Part shown: in pieces, positions 18,258-26,581 of the stretch | How positions within the stretch are numbered: the stretch's first letter is position 1 | How the letters are laid out: every line of letters starts with the position of its first letter | Origin: Deltaproteobacteria bacterium | GTDB lineage: Bacteria; Myxococcota_C; UBA6777 | Length of the DNA: 63,790 bases | Direction: 5' to 3' | Assembly: GCA_002731275.1 (NCBI GenBank) | Contig: PCBK01000105.1 | Coordinates: forward strand, 1 to 63,790 | Made by a program: the position numbers and the translations under genes | The notes under the pieces: model-generated | Database searches by the model: none | The model's input: only the letters and a program-made list of their open reading frames with translations | What the model was told of the DNA's origin: nothing

Positions 18258-19232
18258 TCATGTTTCGTAATGTTTCGCGATTTGACGGGCTCTTTCAGCG
18301 ACCAAGTCGCGAAGCTCAGGAGGTGAGAGCGCGATACAATCTACACCAAGGCCGAGGACACTCGCAGCGATTGCAGGCAAACCACCAGCCCGAAAACGCA
18401 CCTCTATCCCATCTTCGTGCTCGATCAACTCTTGTGTCTCGTGAAAATTGCGATCTCGTGCCCAGTGCGCCGTCGGATATTTGATAAAGAGGCGAACATC
18501 GACGATAGGCGCAGAGCGCATCCCACCGTAACTCTCAAGCAAAAACGTCTCCAGATCAAAACGCCTCGCCTCCAATGGGAACGTCTCATCGAGCAAAAGC
18601 AGTTCGCGTATCTGGTTGACGTTGAACCACAACATCGCCTCTCGGTAATGGCAGTATGCGATCAAACGAAGCCCAAAGCGCCCCTGGTAAAGGACAAATG
18701 GTTCGACTTTACGGCGGGTAAATGTCTCCCTTGATGAGGTGAAATACAAGATCTCCACACAGCGATTTTCGAGGGCGGCCTGGATGATCTGGGGCAAAAG
18801 ATCCTCTTCAAAACGTCTGACATACCGACTCGTAGGCGATTCCATTTGATACACATCTGGGAATTGTCTCTTTTGGCGATACGCATGGCCACGTTGTGCG
18901 CCTTCGACTTTTTGGATCGCTGAGGCAAAAGCCTGCTGGTACGAGGTGTTTGAGAGCGCTTCCTGGACCGCATCTTTTGCAAAGATCAAGGCGGTCACCT
19001 CTTCGGCGTCAAACCACACCCCTGGCGCCTTGGAGCCTCTCATCATCTCGTAGTAGACATCGATTCCATCGCGCTCTTCGGTAATGGGAAACATCGACAA
19101 AGCGTCAATATCCCGCGCGATGGTCTTTCGAGAGACCTGGAATTCATCTGCCAACGCCCGCCTCGAACGACGCCCCTGTTGAAGACGATGAAGGATCGAC
19201 CACTGACGATTTAATTGATCACCACGTGCCAT
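18258..19232 (-). CDS. WYL-domain transcriptional regulator (YafY/DeoR type)
   Basis: 324 residues. The N-terminal winged helix (residues ~8-60: RQWSILHRLQQGRRSRRALADEFQVSRKTIARDIDAL) is the HTH of the YafY family, with TIARDIDAL as recognition segment. A central helical linker is followed by the WYL domain (~145-225: RCVEILYFTSSRETFTRRKVEPFVLYQGRFGLRLIAYC) and a WCX-type end (VRFRAGGLPAIAASVLGLG). WYL domains bind nucleic acid or nucleotides and often control DNA damage or defence genes. The start ATG follows AGGAGTG. The nearest possible targets are the coupled pair downstream on the same strand and YbaK upstream; no operator was identified. Confidence 0.9.
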   Translation of the reverse strand: MARGDQLNRQWSILHRLQQGRRSRRALADEFQVSRKTIARDIDALSMFPITEERDGIDVYYEMMRGSKAPGVWFDAEEVTALIFAKDAVQEALSNTSYQQAFASAIQKVEGAQRGHAYRQKRQFPDVYQMESPTSRYVRRFEEDLLPQIIQAALENRCVEILYFTSSRETFTRRKVEPFVLYQGRFGLRLIAYCHYREAMLWFNVNQIRELLLLDETFPLEARRFDLETFLLESYGGMRSAPIVDVRLFIKYPTAHWARDRNFHETQELIEHEDGIEVRFRAGGLPAIAASVLGLGVDCIALSPPELRDLVAERARQIAKHYET

Positions 19233-19271
19233 CGCACACTCCTGTTTCGCAAGATCTGGAACGACAACAGC

Positions 19272-19739
19272 CTATGAAGCTCTTGATACTTCTACGAGCT
19301 CGACGCCAACAACGTCAATCAAAGCGCTTGTGGGAATACCGAGGAGGAGGCCTCGACGACCACCATTTATATAGATGAGATCATGATCGAGTGCGGATAG
19401 ATCGAGATACAAAGGTAAAGACGTCCGCGCACCAAAAGGGCCAATCCCCCCAACTTTGTAGCCCGTCAAGCGCTCAGCATCTCGCTCCGTAGCAAGCTCC
19501 GCAGACTTTACTTGAAGCAGCCGGGCAAAAGACTTCATGGAAACAGATGATCCACCGGGCGCGAGCAGGTACACAAACTCTCTCTCAGGTAGCGCAACGA
19601 CAAGCGTTTTGAACACAACGTCAACAGGTATATTGAGCGCTATAGCGGCGGCTTCAGCGCCTTTTTTTTGATAATCATATGGATGTGGGGTATAATCCAC
19701 ACCTATGGTTTGCAGTGCTTTTTCTCCCAAACTGCTCAT
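19272..19739 (-). CDS. ybaK: YbaK/EbsC family aminoacyl-tRNA deacylase
   Basis: 155 residues, the family's usual size. It hydrolyses mischarged Cys-tRNA(Pro) or Pro-tRNA species in the cytoplasm. Motifs read: YDYQKKGAEAAAIALNIPVDVVFKTLVV (with the catalytic-pocket Lys in FKTLV), VYLLAPGGSSVSMKSFARLL, and GYKVGGIGPFGARTSLPLYLD (the GxxPFG loop). The start at 19739 (MSSLGEKAL) is chosen because AAAGGTGG lies before it; an ATG at 19757 would put that sequence inside the gene. A separate gene shares the 239-base upstream region in divergent orientation. Confidence 0.9.
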   Translation of the reverse strand: MSSLGEKALQTIGVDYTPHPYDYQKKGAEAAAIALNIPVDVVFKTLVVALPEREFVYLLAPGGSSVSMKSFARLLQVKSAELATERDAERLTGYKVGGIGPFGARTSLPLYLDLSALDHDLIYINGGRRGLLLGIPTSALIDVVGVELVEVSRAS

Positions 19740-19978
19740 TACAACACCACCTTTCATGAAATCAGCAAAAAACCAATGCGTAGATGACCTCCTCCCAGCA
19801 CAAGCAGGATGACTATACCCATAAAAATGTAGAATGTGCTATGGATATTTGTGTGAAGAAGGTCTATAGTGTATACAGAGTGCAAAACAACATCTGTTAG
19901 CATTCTGAAAAAAATGGCGTACTTACAAGGTAGCCCCTCTATCATGCCAACAGACCTGACACATGAAAGGGTAGCATA

Positions 19979-20923
19979 GTGGGTATTTGGAGTTGGTTTC
20001 AAAGTCTTTTCTCATCGAGTCCATCGTATACGGGGACCGTTATCAAACATGTCAAGGTCACAGATGTGATCGACGGCGACACACTGCACGTAACGTTCAA
20101 CGGAAAGAACGAGCGTCTACGTTTGCTGTGTGTCGACACAGAGGAGAGTCAATCAGGCGGTAGCAAGCCAGTGACACACGCTGGAAAGATGGCGTCTGAG
20201 ATGGCCAAAAAGTACTTCGCGAGCGGCAACGGTTGGTGCGAGATCACAATTGAATTCGACACAACGGACCCCACACAGCACTGTCTGGAGTACCACCGCG
20301 GGACGTACGGCCGTTTGCTCTGCTATGTATGGAAAGACGGTGAACACTACAACCAAAAGCTGATCGAAGAAGGATGGAGTCCTTACTTCGTGAAGTACGG
20401 CTCATCAAGACTCTACGACGCGACCTTTCAAAAGGTTCACGATCAAGCGCGCAAGGACAAGCTGGTGATCTGGGATCCAGCGACCAACAAAGGTGGTCCG
20501 AGCCGAGACTACGATGCCCTCCTTCCTTGGTGGGAAGCACGTGGTGCGCGCGTCAAAACCTTTCGTAAAACAGGAAGACCGGCAGGTGCACTCGACGTAC
20601 GCGAGGATTACGCCAAGATCCTGGACGCGATGAAGCAGTCCAGCGAGGCAACTGTCTTTTGTGATCTTCAGCAAGGCATCCAGGCCTACCCAGGCAATGG
20701 TGCTGTCGCATATATCGGCTCCAAAGCCCACCCCCTCAGCTTGTGGATACCAGACGCCGAAAGCGAGGACGGAAAACAAATCGTCGAATTGATCGAAAAA
20801 ACGTACGCAAAGAGAGGTCTTGGTTTCGCGTACATCACAGGTAAGGTGACATCGTATAAAGATGCACCTCAGGTAGAGATCACCTCTCCTTCACAAATAC
20901 AAGAAGGGTATCCTCCCTCATAA
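19979..20923 (+). CDS. Staphylococcal nuclease-like protein with C-terminal OB-like extension
   Basis: 314 residues with a GTG start behind AAAGGG. Residues ~20-165 form the SNase (TNase) OB-fold: VTDVIDGDTLHVTF with the Ca-binding Asp, RLRLLCVDTEES with the first catalytic Arg, and YGRLLCYVW with the second, so the nuclease should be active. The N-terminal stretch (MGIWSWFQSLFSSS) is too polar for a clear signal peptide, so location is uncertain. The C-terminal ~80 residues end with GFAYITGKVTSYKDAPQVEITSPSQI, the pattern of a nucleic-acid-binding OB domain. Combination of nuclease and OB domain suggests processive or structure-guided cutting. 41 bases separate it from the B12/XRE gene. Confidence 0.88.
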   Translation: MGIWSWFQSLFSSSPSYTGTVIKHVKVTDVIDGDTLHVTFNGKNERLRLLCVDTEESQSGGSKPVTHAGKMASEMAKKYFASGNGWCEITIEFDTTDPTQHCLEYHRGTYGRLLCYVWKDGEHYNQKLIEEGWSPYFVKYGSSRLYDATFQKVHDQARKDKLVIWDPATNKGGPSRDYDALLPWWEARGARVKTFRKTGRPAGALDVREDYAKILDAMKQSSEATVFCDLQQGIQAYPGNGAVAYIGSKAHPLSLWIPDAESEDGKQIVELIEKTYAKRGLGFAYITGKVTSYKDAPQVEITSPSQIQEGYPPS

Positions 20924-20964
20924 TCATTTCAACCAAGAGCAACTACTCTTACGGATAGGGATTC

Positions 20965-21858
20965 ATGGAACGCACACGACGAAGAGACAACTTTCCAAAA
21001 ACGGAAAAAGCGCTGCTTTCTCATCTCCAGCAAGGCTTGCTTCAAGGCAACCAAAAAGAAGTCCATTCGCTGGTCAACCACTGTCTAGGACAGGGTTGGA
21101 AGATGATGAGACTTTACCGCCTTCTTTTCATTCCAGTGCTACACCGAATCGGAGAACTCTGGCACCTCGGTGAGATCAACATCGCCCAAGAGCATCTCGC
21201 GACCAACATCATCAAAGATGAGATGAACTTCGTCCGCGAGGCCACGACACCAACACGACAGCTCGACCAAAAGGCTGTTGTCTCCTCCGTCGAAGGTTCT
21301 CTCCACTCAATCGGTGGACGGATGATGGCCGACTTTCTCCTGGTTGATGGATGGCAAGTCGACTTTCTGGGCGCAAATGTCCCCAAAGATGACCTGCTCT
21401 CCTTCATCAAATCACGCAGTTTCGACCTCGTCGTCCTCACTGTAAGTATGAGGGAGCAATTTCCCATCACAACTGAGACGATCCGTGAGATCAAATCACT
21501 CAAACAAGCTCCCTCTGTCATGCTAGGAGGGCCCTTTGGTGAGCTCAAAAAAGAATTCCCTGCGATCGACCTGTTTTCCAATGATCTCATCGGAGGCCTC
21601 GAACAGGTCAGACAAAAGTTCCACCTCGACAACACGGAGAGGATGCAGACCGACTACCTACAAAATCTCGGCAGACGCATCGCCAAGCAGCGCAAACACA
21701 AACAGTGGAGCCAACAACAGCTCGCCGAAGTCGCGAAACTCGATCGCACTTACATCAGTGGAGCTGAACGGGGGAAACAAAACCTGACAATCGGCGCGAT
21801 CGCAAAAATTGCAGATGCGCTCGGCATGGACCTCGAAGACCTCCTCGTCCCTCGCTAA
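20965..21858 (+). CDS. B12-binding regulator with C-terminal XRE helix-turn-helix
   Basis: 297 residues. Residues ~20-95 are the helical B12 cap: LFIPVLHRIGELWHLGEINIAQEHL contains W66-x9-E76-H77, the signature that contacts the adenosyl group in the light sensor CarH. Residues ~103-220 are the Rossmann B12 domain with SLHSIG (His114 as the lower axial ligand; the Asp/Glu of DxHxxG is replaced by Ser) and VDFLGANVP, VMLGGPFGEL. Residues ~232-297 are an XRE/Cro HTH (RIAKQRKHKQWSQQQLAEVAKLDRTYISGAERG). In CarH/LitR the DNA-binding module is an N-terminal MerR domain, so this is a different order and type. Likely a cobalamin- or light-responsive transcription factor. Target unknown. Confidence 0.85.
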   Translation: MERTRRRDNFPKTEKALLSHLQQGLLQGNQKEVHSLVNHCLGQGWKMMRLYRLLFIPVLHRIGELWHLGEINIAQEHLATNIIKDEMNFVREATTPTRQLDQKAVVSSVEGSLHSIGGRMMADFLLVDGWQVDFLGANVPKDDLLSFIKSRSFDLVVLTVSMREQFPITTETIREIKSLKQAPSVMLGGPFGELKKEFPAIDLFSNDLIGGLEQVRQKFHLDNTERMQTDYLQNLGRRIAKQRKHKQWSQQQLAEVAKLDRTYISGAERGKQNLTIGAIAKIADALGMDLEDLLVPR

Positions 21859-21872
21859 ACCAAAAGCCCCTC

Positions 21873-22406
21873 TTACTTCTCTCGTGCTTGTTTGCACTTC
21901 GCGCTTATCGCAGCCTCCAACTCCTCACTTCGTAATGATCCCAACAGCAACGGCGTACGTTCACGAAATGTCAACTGCACACCTTTGTTGCCGCTCACAT
22001 TGTATACCCACGTTCGAAAATTGTAGCGCACTCCCCACCCCCCAAACTCCAACAAAGGATTGTACTCTCTCATCTGACAAGACATGATATCTTCGTACCG
22101 AAAATGCCGCGTCAAGAACGGAAAGTACTTCACATACAATTCATCCTCTCTGACCTCGATCACTAGCGAACTTTTCCAAAAAAGCCACACCAACAAACCC
22201 AACACAGAAAGCGCAAACAACCCCGTCGCGATCAACACACCATCCGGCATCGGTTGACTCCCAAAAGGCACACCGTACACCAGCTGCTGCAACATACCGT
22301 ACAACATCAATAATACACCTGGAATAACGGCGAGAAACAAGATCACCCACAACCAACTGAGTGAAAAGGACTGTGTCTCCGAAAAAGTAATGTTTGTGTC
22401 GGACAT
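21873..22406 (-). CDS. DUF6141-like membrane protein
   Basis: 177 residues; the ATG at 22406 follows AAGGAGAGG. Two N-terminal membrane helices (LSWLWVILFLAVIPGVLLMLYG and GVLIATGLFALSVLGLLVWLF) are followed by a PH-like cytoplasmic domain: YVKYFPFLTRHFRYEDIMSCQMREYNPLLEFGGWGVRY and VYNVSGNKGVQLTF ... LLLGSLRSEELEAAI. The GGWG(V/I)R and N-SG-x-GVQL motifs match the DUF6141 family, which is uncharacterised. A longer frame to 22808 would run back through the divergent ATP-grasp gene and is rejected. It shares a general plan with the tandem pair at 1523-2637. Confidence 0.75.
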   Translation of the reverse strand: MSDTNITFSETQSFSLSWLWVILFLAVIPGVLLMLYGMLQQLVYGVPFGSQPMPDGVLIATGLFALSVLGLLVWLFWKSSLVIEVREDELYVKYFPFLTRHFRYEDIMSCQMREYNPLLEFGGWGVRYNFRTWVYNVSGNKGVQLTFRERTPLLLGSLRSEELEAAISAKCKQAREK

Positions 22407-22549
22407 ATGAACCTCTCCTTTACCTTGAGCTGCGAACTTGACACTTTCGCGATGATTTTGGTAGCTTATCACATACACAACGCATTCTTGAAGGCACCCC
22501 ACCATCAAAGCTTCGCGGACAATGGATGGTCCTCCTAAAGGAGTAAAGG

Positions 22550-23449
22550 TTGAGCAAAATAGGCATCGTCTCGTGTGACACTCTTCTTGGCGTCTTCGCA
22601 GTTGGTCCCTCCGCTCCTCACTACACAAAAGACGACATTCATCTCGTCCGCCATCTGATCTCAAGAGGACACGATGTATCTCCTCTCCTCTGGGGTGCGC
22701 CGATGGAAGAATGCGAACGTTACGATATGCTGCTGGTCCGCTCCACCTGGGATTACTTCGAACGTAGAGATGAATTTCTACAATGGCTACATCAACTAGA
22801 TGCCTCAAAGAGCAAAGTGCAAAATCCTACAGGCACGATGCTGTGGAACATTGACAAGCACTATCTACGCGACTTTGCGACGCAAGGGATCCCCGTTATT
22901 CCGACCATTTACATTGAGAGAGATGACCCCCAACCCCTTCACGAACATCTCGCGACAGTGGACTGGGACGAGTTCGTGATCAAACCAACCATCTCCGGCG
23001 GTAGTTATCTCACCTCACGTGTCCAACGCGATGCACTGACCTCCTTCGAAGAAACATTCCAAACATACCGAGCCGAACACGCGTGGATGCTTCAGCCATT
23101 CATGCAGGAGATCGTCGAGCAAGGTGAGTGGACCCTCGTCTACTTTGGCGGAGAATATGCACATACAATACTCAAAACACCGAAAGATGGAGACTACCGC
23201 GTACAAGAAGAGTTTGGTGGTAGCGTTCATTTTACCGAGCCCCCGAAGCATCTACGTGAGCAGGTTGACAAGGTAGTCGATACCATCCCCTACCCTTGGA
23301 CATACGCTCGCATAGACGGTTGCATGGTGAATGAGACCTTCACCCTCATCGAATGTGAATTGATCGAACCTGAATTATTTCTTCGCGCATCACCAACCTC
23401 AGTGGAACAATTCACGAGGGTGATTGAACAACATATCCACGACGAATAG
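22550..23449 (+). CDS. ATP-grasp ligase (DcsG/RimK-like)
   Basis: 299 residues; TTG start behind AAAGGAG. The pre-ATP-grasp region has RYDMLLVRSTWDYFERRDEFLQWL, then NPTGTMLWNIDKHYLRDFATQGIPVIPT, the arrangement seen in the family that contains the D-cycloserine ring-forming ligase DcsG. ATP-grasp motifs follow: EFVIKPTISGGSYLT (ATP Lys and Gly-rich loop), WMLQPFMQEIVEQGEWTLVYFGGEYAH, and the Mg-binding segment LIECELIEPELF. Such enzymes activate a carboxylate as acyl-phosphate for attack by an amine. It is the first gene of a three-gene operon that also holds a PGM1-like peptide ligase nine bases downstream; together they suggest a small-peptide or modified amino acid product. Confidence 0.85.
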   Translation: MSKIGIVSCDTLLGVFAVGPSAPHYTKDDIHLVRHLISRGHDVSPLLWGAPMEECERYDMLLVRSTWDYFERRDEFLQWLHQLDASKSKVQNPTGTMLWNIDKHYLRDFATQGIPVIPTIYIERDDPQPLHEHLATVDWDEFVIKPTISGGSYLTSRVQRDALTSFEETFQTYRAEHAWMLQPFMQEIVEQGEWTLVYFGGEYAHTILKTPKDGDYRVQEEFGGSVHFTEPPKHLREQVDKVVDTIPYPWTYARIDGCMVNETFTLIECELIEPELFLRASPTSVEQFTRVIEQHIHDE

Positions 23450-23458
23450 AGGTCTGTC

Positions 23459-25051
23459 ATGTTCCCCAACCCAGAAGCTATGCCTTGGCTTACCCACGTC
23501 CCTGGTTCACCAGAAGAGCTCGCTGCATTTCAACGTTTACAAGACTCCATCGTCCCTATGTTCCAAGAGATCTTCCCCAATCCTCAGCTCCCTCGAACAG
23601 TCGTCACAATCCCCAGCCTCTCCCTCAACGCCGAAGAGTTGGCGAAAATTACAGGTGTCCACCACTACGAAGAGCGCTTGCTGTGTCTCTTATTGCTCCT
23701 GCAAATGCCACGGACTCACGTGATCTATCTGACCAGTCAGCCGATCCAGCCTTCTATTATCAACTACTACCTACACTTACTCCCTGGTGTACCAAGTCAC
23801 CACGCTCGCAACAGACTGACCCTGCTCAGTTGCCATGACGCCTCTCCCAAGCCGCTCACACAAAAGATCCTCGAACGCCCACGTCTGCTCGCCAAACTCA
23901 AGAAGATGACCCTGAACGAGCCCAACGTCCACGTCGCGTGTTTTAACACCACACCGCTCGAAAGAACGCTGTGTGTTGAGCTACAAGCACCACTATTCGG
24001 TAGCGATCCGGCCCTCTGCCATCTCGGTGACAAGAGCCACGGTCGCGAGCTCTTTCGCAACGCAGGGATCGACATCGCAGACGGTTTTGAGCACCTGAGA
24101 GATGAAAAGGATATTGTTGGCGCGCTCGCAGACTTGCGCAAACGAAACCCCAACCTGCGCAAAGCCGTCGTCAAGCTCAACGAAGGCTTCTCTGGTGAGG
24201 GTAACGCAACGTTCAAATACGACGGCGCACCAAAAGAGGGCTTGGAAGCCTGGATCCAAGACCAGATCCCCACAAGGCTCAACTTCGAAGCCCCTGTGGA
24301 GACTTGGGACAGATACAAGAAAAAATTCGAGGATATGCAAGGCATCGTCGAAGCATGGCTTGAAGGCGATATCAAATGCTCTCCCTCCGTCCAATGCCGT
24401 ATCGAACCACACAACCTACAAAAACCCGTCGTGGTCTCCACCCACGATCAACTCCTCGGTGGCCCTTCAGGGCAGGTGTTTTTGGGGTGCACCTTCCCGG
24501 CTCATGAGGACTACAGGCTCGACGTCCAAGACGCAGGAGAGCGCATCGGCGATCAGCTCAAGCAGCGCGGCGTGATCGGACGATTTGCGGCGGACTTCAT
24601 CTCCGTCAAAGAAGAAGATCGATGGAAACACTACGCGATCGAGATCAACCTGCGCAAAGGTGGGACGACATTACCCTTCCTGATGCTCGAATTTTTGACA
24701 AACGGCCAATACAACGCACAGACCGGGCTCTATCACATCCCTACAGGACAACCTCGATTTTACTACGCCTCGGACAACCTCCAGAATGATCGCTACCAAG
24801 GACTCGCACCTGACGACTTGATGGATATCCTTGTGTATAACGAGCTCTACTTCAACAGCGCAAAACAAGAAGGTGTGGTCTTTCACCTGATGGGAGCGCT
24901 CTCGGAGTTTGGTAAGCTTGGGCTGGTGTGCATTGGTGACAATTATGAAACAGCCACACAACTCTACAAAGACGCTGTTGCAGCGCTCGACAGAGAGGCG
25001 ACCTCTTACGACAAAACGGACTCCCCTCTCGACCCTTTGCCTGAAAAATGA
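23459..25051 (+). CDS. PGM1-related peptide ligase (ATP-grasp with pre-ATP-grasp domain)
   Basis: 530 residues, close to the normal length of PGM1-related proteins, named after the pheganomycin peptide ligase that joins peptides to unusual N-terminal amino acids. The N-half shows VVTIPSLSLNAEELAKITGVHHYEERLLCLLLLL, THVIYLTSQPIQPSIINYYLHLLPGVP and LTLLSCHDASPKPLTQKILERPRL; the ATP-grasp half has KAVVKLNEGFSGEGNATF, GIVEAWLEGD and YAIEINLRKGGTTLPFLML (Mg ligands and C-terminal loop). Widespread relatives are cytoplasmic with unknown products. It lies between the DcsG-like gene and a HEAT-like gene in one operon that ends with a hairpin terminator at 25817-25843. Confidence 0.88.
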   Translation: MFPNPEAMPWLTHVPGSPEELAAFQRLQDSIVPMFQEIFPNPQLPRTVVTIPSLSLNAEELAKITGVHHYEERLLCLLLLLQMPRTHVIYLTSQPIQPSIINYYLHLLPGVPSHHARNRLTLLSCHDASPKPLTQKILERPRLLAKLKKMTLNEPNVHVACFNTTPLERTLCVELQAPLFGSDPALCHLGDKSHGRELFRNAGIDIADGFEHLRDEKDIVGALADLRKRNPNLRKAVVKLNEGFSGEGNATFKYDGAPKEGLEAWIQDQIPTRLNFEAPVETWDRYKKKFEDMQGIVEAWLEGDIKCSPSVQCRIEPHNLQKPVVVSTHDQLLGGPSGQVFLGCTFPAHEDYRLDVQDAGERIGDQLKQRGVIGRFAADFISVKEEDRWKHYAIEINLRKGGTTLPFLMLEFLTNGQYNAQTGLYHIPTGQPRFYYASDNLQNDRYQGLAPDDLMDILVYNELYFNSAKQEGVVFHLMGALSEFGKLGLVCIGDNYETATQLYKDAVAALDREATSYDKTDSPLDPLPEK

Positions 25052-25117
25052 TATGACACAAAGCGCCGAGAAAGATCCTTCAAAGTGCTCCCTAACCTCC
25101 GAGCGATAGAGGAGAAT

Positions 25118-25741
25118 ATGATGTCCGAAGCCAGACTCCTAGCACAATGTGAATCACTGGATTGGCAGTCTCTCCTTCGCGTCTTTGCGCAATTTATGCG
25201 AGACGTGCCAGAGCAGCTCGATCTGCCCGCCAAAGCCATCCGCAACAAAGCCCGCGCCGGTGAATTGCCAGAAGACGTCATCCCCCTACTGACGACGAGT
25301 TTGATGACCACCAAAAACACAACTGTGATCGTCGAGCTCGCCAAAGCGCTCGCTGCATTTGGTCGCAAAGCGCAAGTCGCAGCCCCCATCCTCGCAGACA
25401 AACTACGTGCGATGGTCGTCTCCGACGATGCCGACTTTTGGGCTTTCGATGGCTCCTTGTACGCCATCGCCTACCTCGGCGGTGAACACGCAGAGACATA
25501 CCTCAAAGAGCTCGAAGAAGAGCAAGAGCGTATGCCTCCTGTCTTACGTTCCGAAGACCTCTACCAAGGCACCATCCCTTTCGAAGACCGCGAAGGGCTC
25601 TTTTACGACACACTTGAACGTGTTCGTGGGATCCTTGAGAGTGAAGATCCAGGTGTATGGAGACAGCGTCGTACAGATCTTGAGACCACACAAGCCGCAC
25701 CAAGTAAAGCGCTCCCCGCCTGGCTCGCGAGTGTCAGCTAA
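25118..25741 (+). CDS. Helical-repeat (HEAT-like) protein of the ATP-grasp operon
   Basis: 207 residues; start ATG at 25118 behind GAGGAGA (an in-frame start at 25085 has no such site). The protein is all-helical and shows HEAT-like pairs (LPEDVIPLLTTSLMTTKNTTVIVELAKALAAFGRKAQVAAPILADKL and DGSLYAIAYLGGEHAETYLKELEEE). No catalytic motif, no signal peptide. As the last gene of the operon, 66 bases after the PGM1-like ligase, it may be a scaffold or substrate-presenting partner; that is an inference from position only. Confidence 0.7.
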   Translation: MMSEARLLAQCESLDWQSLLRVFAQFMRDVPEQLDLPAKAIRNKARAGELPEDVIPLLTTSLMTTKNTTVIVELAKALAAFGRKAQVAAPILADKLRAMVVSDDADFWAFDGSLYAIAYLGGEHAETYLKELEEEQERMPPVLRSEDLYQGTIPFEDREGLFYDTLERVRGILESEDPGVWRQRRTDLETTQAAPSKALPAWLASVS

Positions 25742-25816
25742 GAACTGTCCCCGCCAAGCCAAGATACAAACACACAGCGACATTTTCCCCGTAGAACCAA
25801 GCCTTGTCTCCGATCG

Positions 25817-25843
25817 AACTATCATATGATGTGATAGTTTTTT
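25817..25843 (+). terminator. Rho-independent terminator after the ATP-grasp operon
   Basis: Perfect 8-base stem AACTATCA / TGATAGTT with a 7-base loop (TATGATG), running into TTTT. It lies 76 bases past the last stop codon of the operon and before the convergent RNA-ligase gene, so it can stop plus-strand transcription. The stem's AACT on the other side gives only a short A/T run for the minus strand. Confidence 0.7.
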
Positions 25844-25885
25844 CGTTTGGGTCGGGCCTTGTGTTCGAATTCAGGATGAGACCTT

Positions 25886-26581
25886 TTACAATCTCTTCTC
25901 GCCAATCATCAACGCACCTGCGACATCGTCCCGCAACAGATTCTTCTCACCAGTCATCCCTTCAGCCACAACCTTTTGGTACCCCTTCTCCACCCATTTT
26001 CCACAGTACACTTCTCCCTCGACCGGTTGCGTTTGCTCGACGATCAACCCTTCCATCCTCTGTGTACCCATATTGGACTTGCCGACCCACTCCTGCAGTC
26101 TCGTGAGCTCACCAATGCTCCCACGCCAAAGAGGCTGGCTTGGTGTGAGCCCCACACGCCGACAACGCTCCTGCATCTCTTCAAGTGGAAGGGGAACCCC
26201 ATCCACACGATTCAAACCGTAACAGATAAAAAGATCAGGCAAGCTCGTGTATTCGACGAATAGCCTGTGCCAACACCATTCACCATACAGAGTCATGCCA
26301 GGCGTAAGGAGCGCGCGAAGAGCGTCCATTCGCTGACTCATATAGAGATCAAGCGCTCGTTCCAATTCCCCTCCAAGTGCACCGTGCCAGGGAGGCCGAA
26401 AAGACCACTCCAGCCGACGTCGTCCAGTCCTCCCAACCGCGACAGCGATCCCATCGACCTTTTCGAGAACCCAACAGTCCGTCGTCAACAAACGCTGTTG
26501 ATCCTCTAAAGAGAGCAAAAGATCGTCCTCTCCCATCTGACTCCCTGAAAAATGAGCGATACGTTGGTACAGTGGAATCAT
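25886..26581 (-). CDS. ATP-dependent RNA ligase family protein
   Basis: 231 residues. All nucleotidyltransferase motifs are readable: motif I EKVDG (residue ~41, Lys forms the lysyl-AMP), motif III TLYGEWCWHRLF, a middle FICYGL, motif IV MEGLIVEQ and motif V GKWVEKGYQK. Lack of OB or zinc domains and the WCWHRLFVEYTSLPDLF context favour the RNA ligase branch over DNA ligases or capping enzymes. It should seal 3'-OH/5'-P RNA ends. The ATG (26579-26581) overlaps the TGA of the upstream kinase fusion by 4 bases (ATGA), with GAGGAGGGGAG as ribosome-binding site, so the two proteins are made together. It converges on the ATP-grasp operon. Confidence 0.9.
   Translation of the reverse strand: MIPLYQRIAHFSGSQMGEDDLLLSLEDQQRLLTTDCWVLEKVDGIAVAVGRTGRRRLEWSFRPPWHGALGGELERALDLYMSQRMDALRALLTPGMTLYGEWCWHRLFVEYTSLPDLFICYGLNRVDGVPLPLEEMQERCRRVGLTPSQPLWRGSIGELTRLQEWVGKSNMGTQRMEGLIVEQTQPVEGEVYCGKWVEKGYQKVVAEGMTGEKNLLRDDVAGALMIGEKRL

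Noticed and set aside
22407-22808. Upstream extension of the DUF6141-like gene
   Set aside because: It would overlap the divergent ATP-grasp gene, and the ATG at 22406 has a clear GGAGAGG site.
22550-25051. D-cycloserine or pheganomycin biosynthetic cluster
   Set aside because: Only the ligase homologues are present; none of the other pathway genes is visible.
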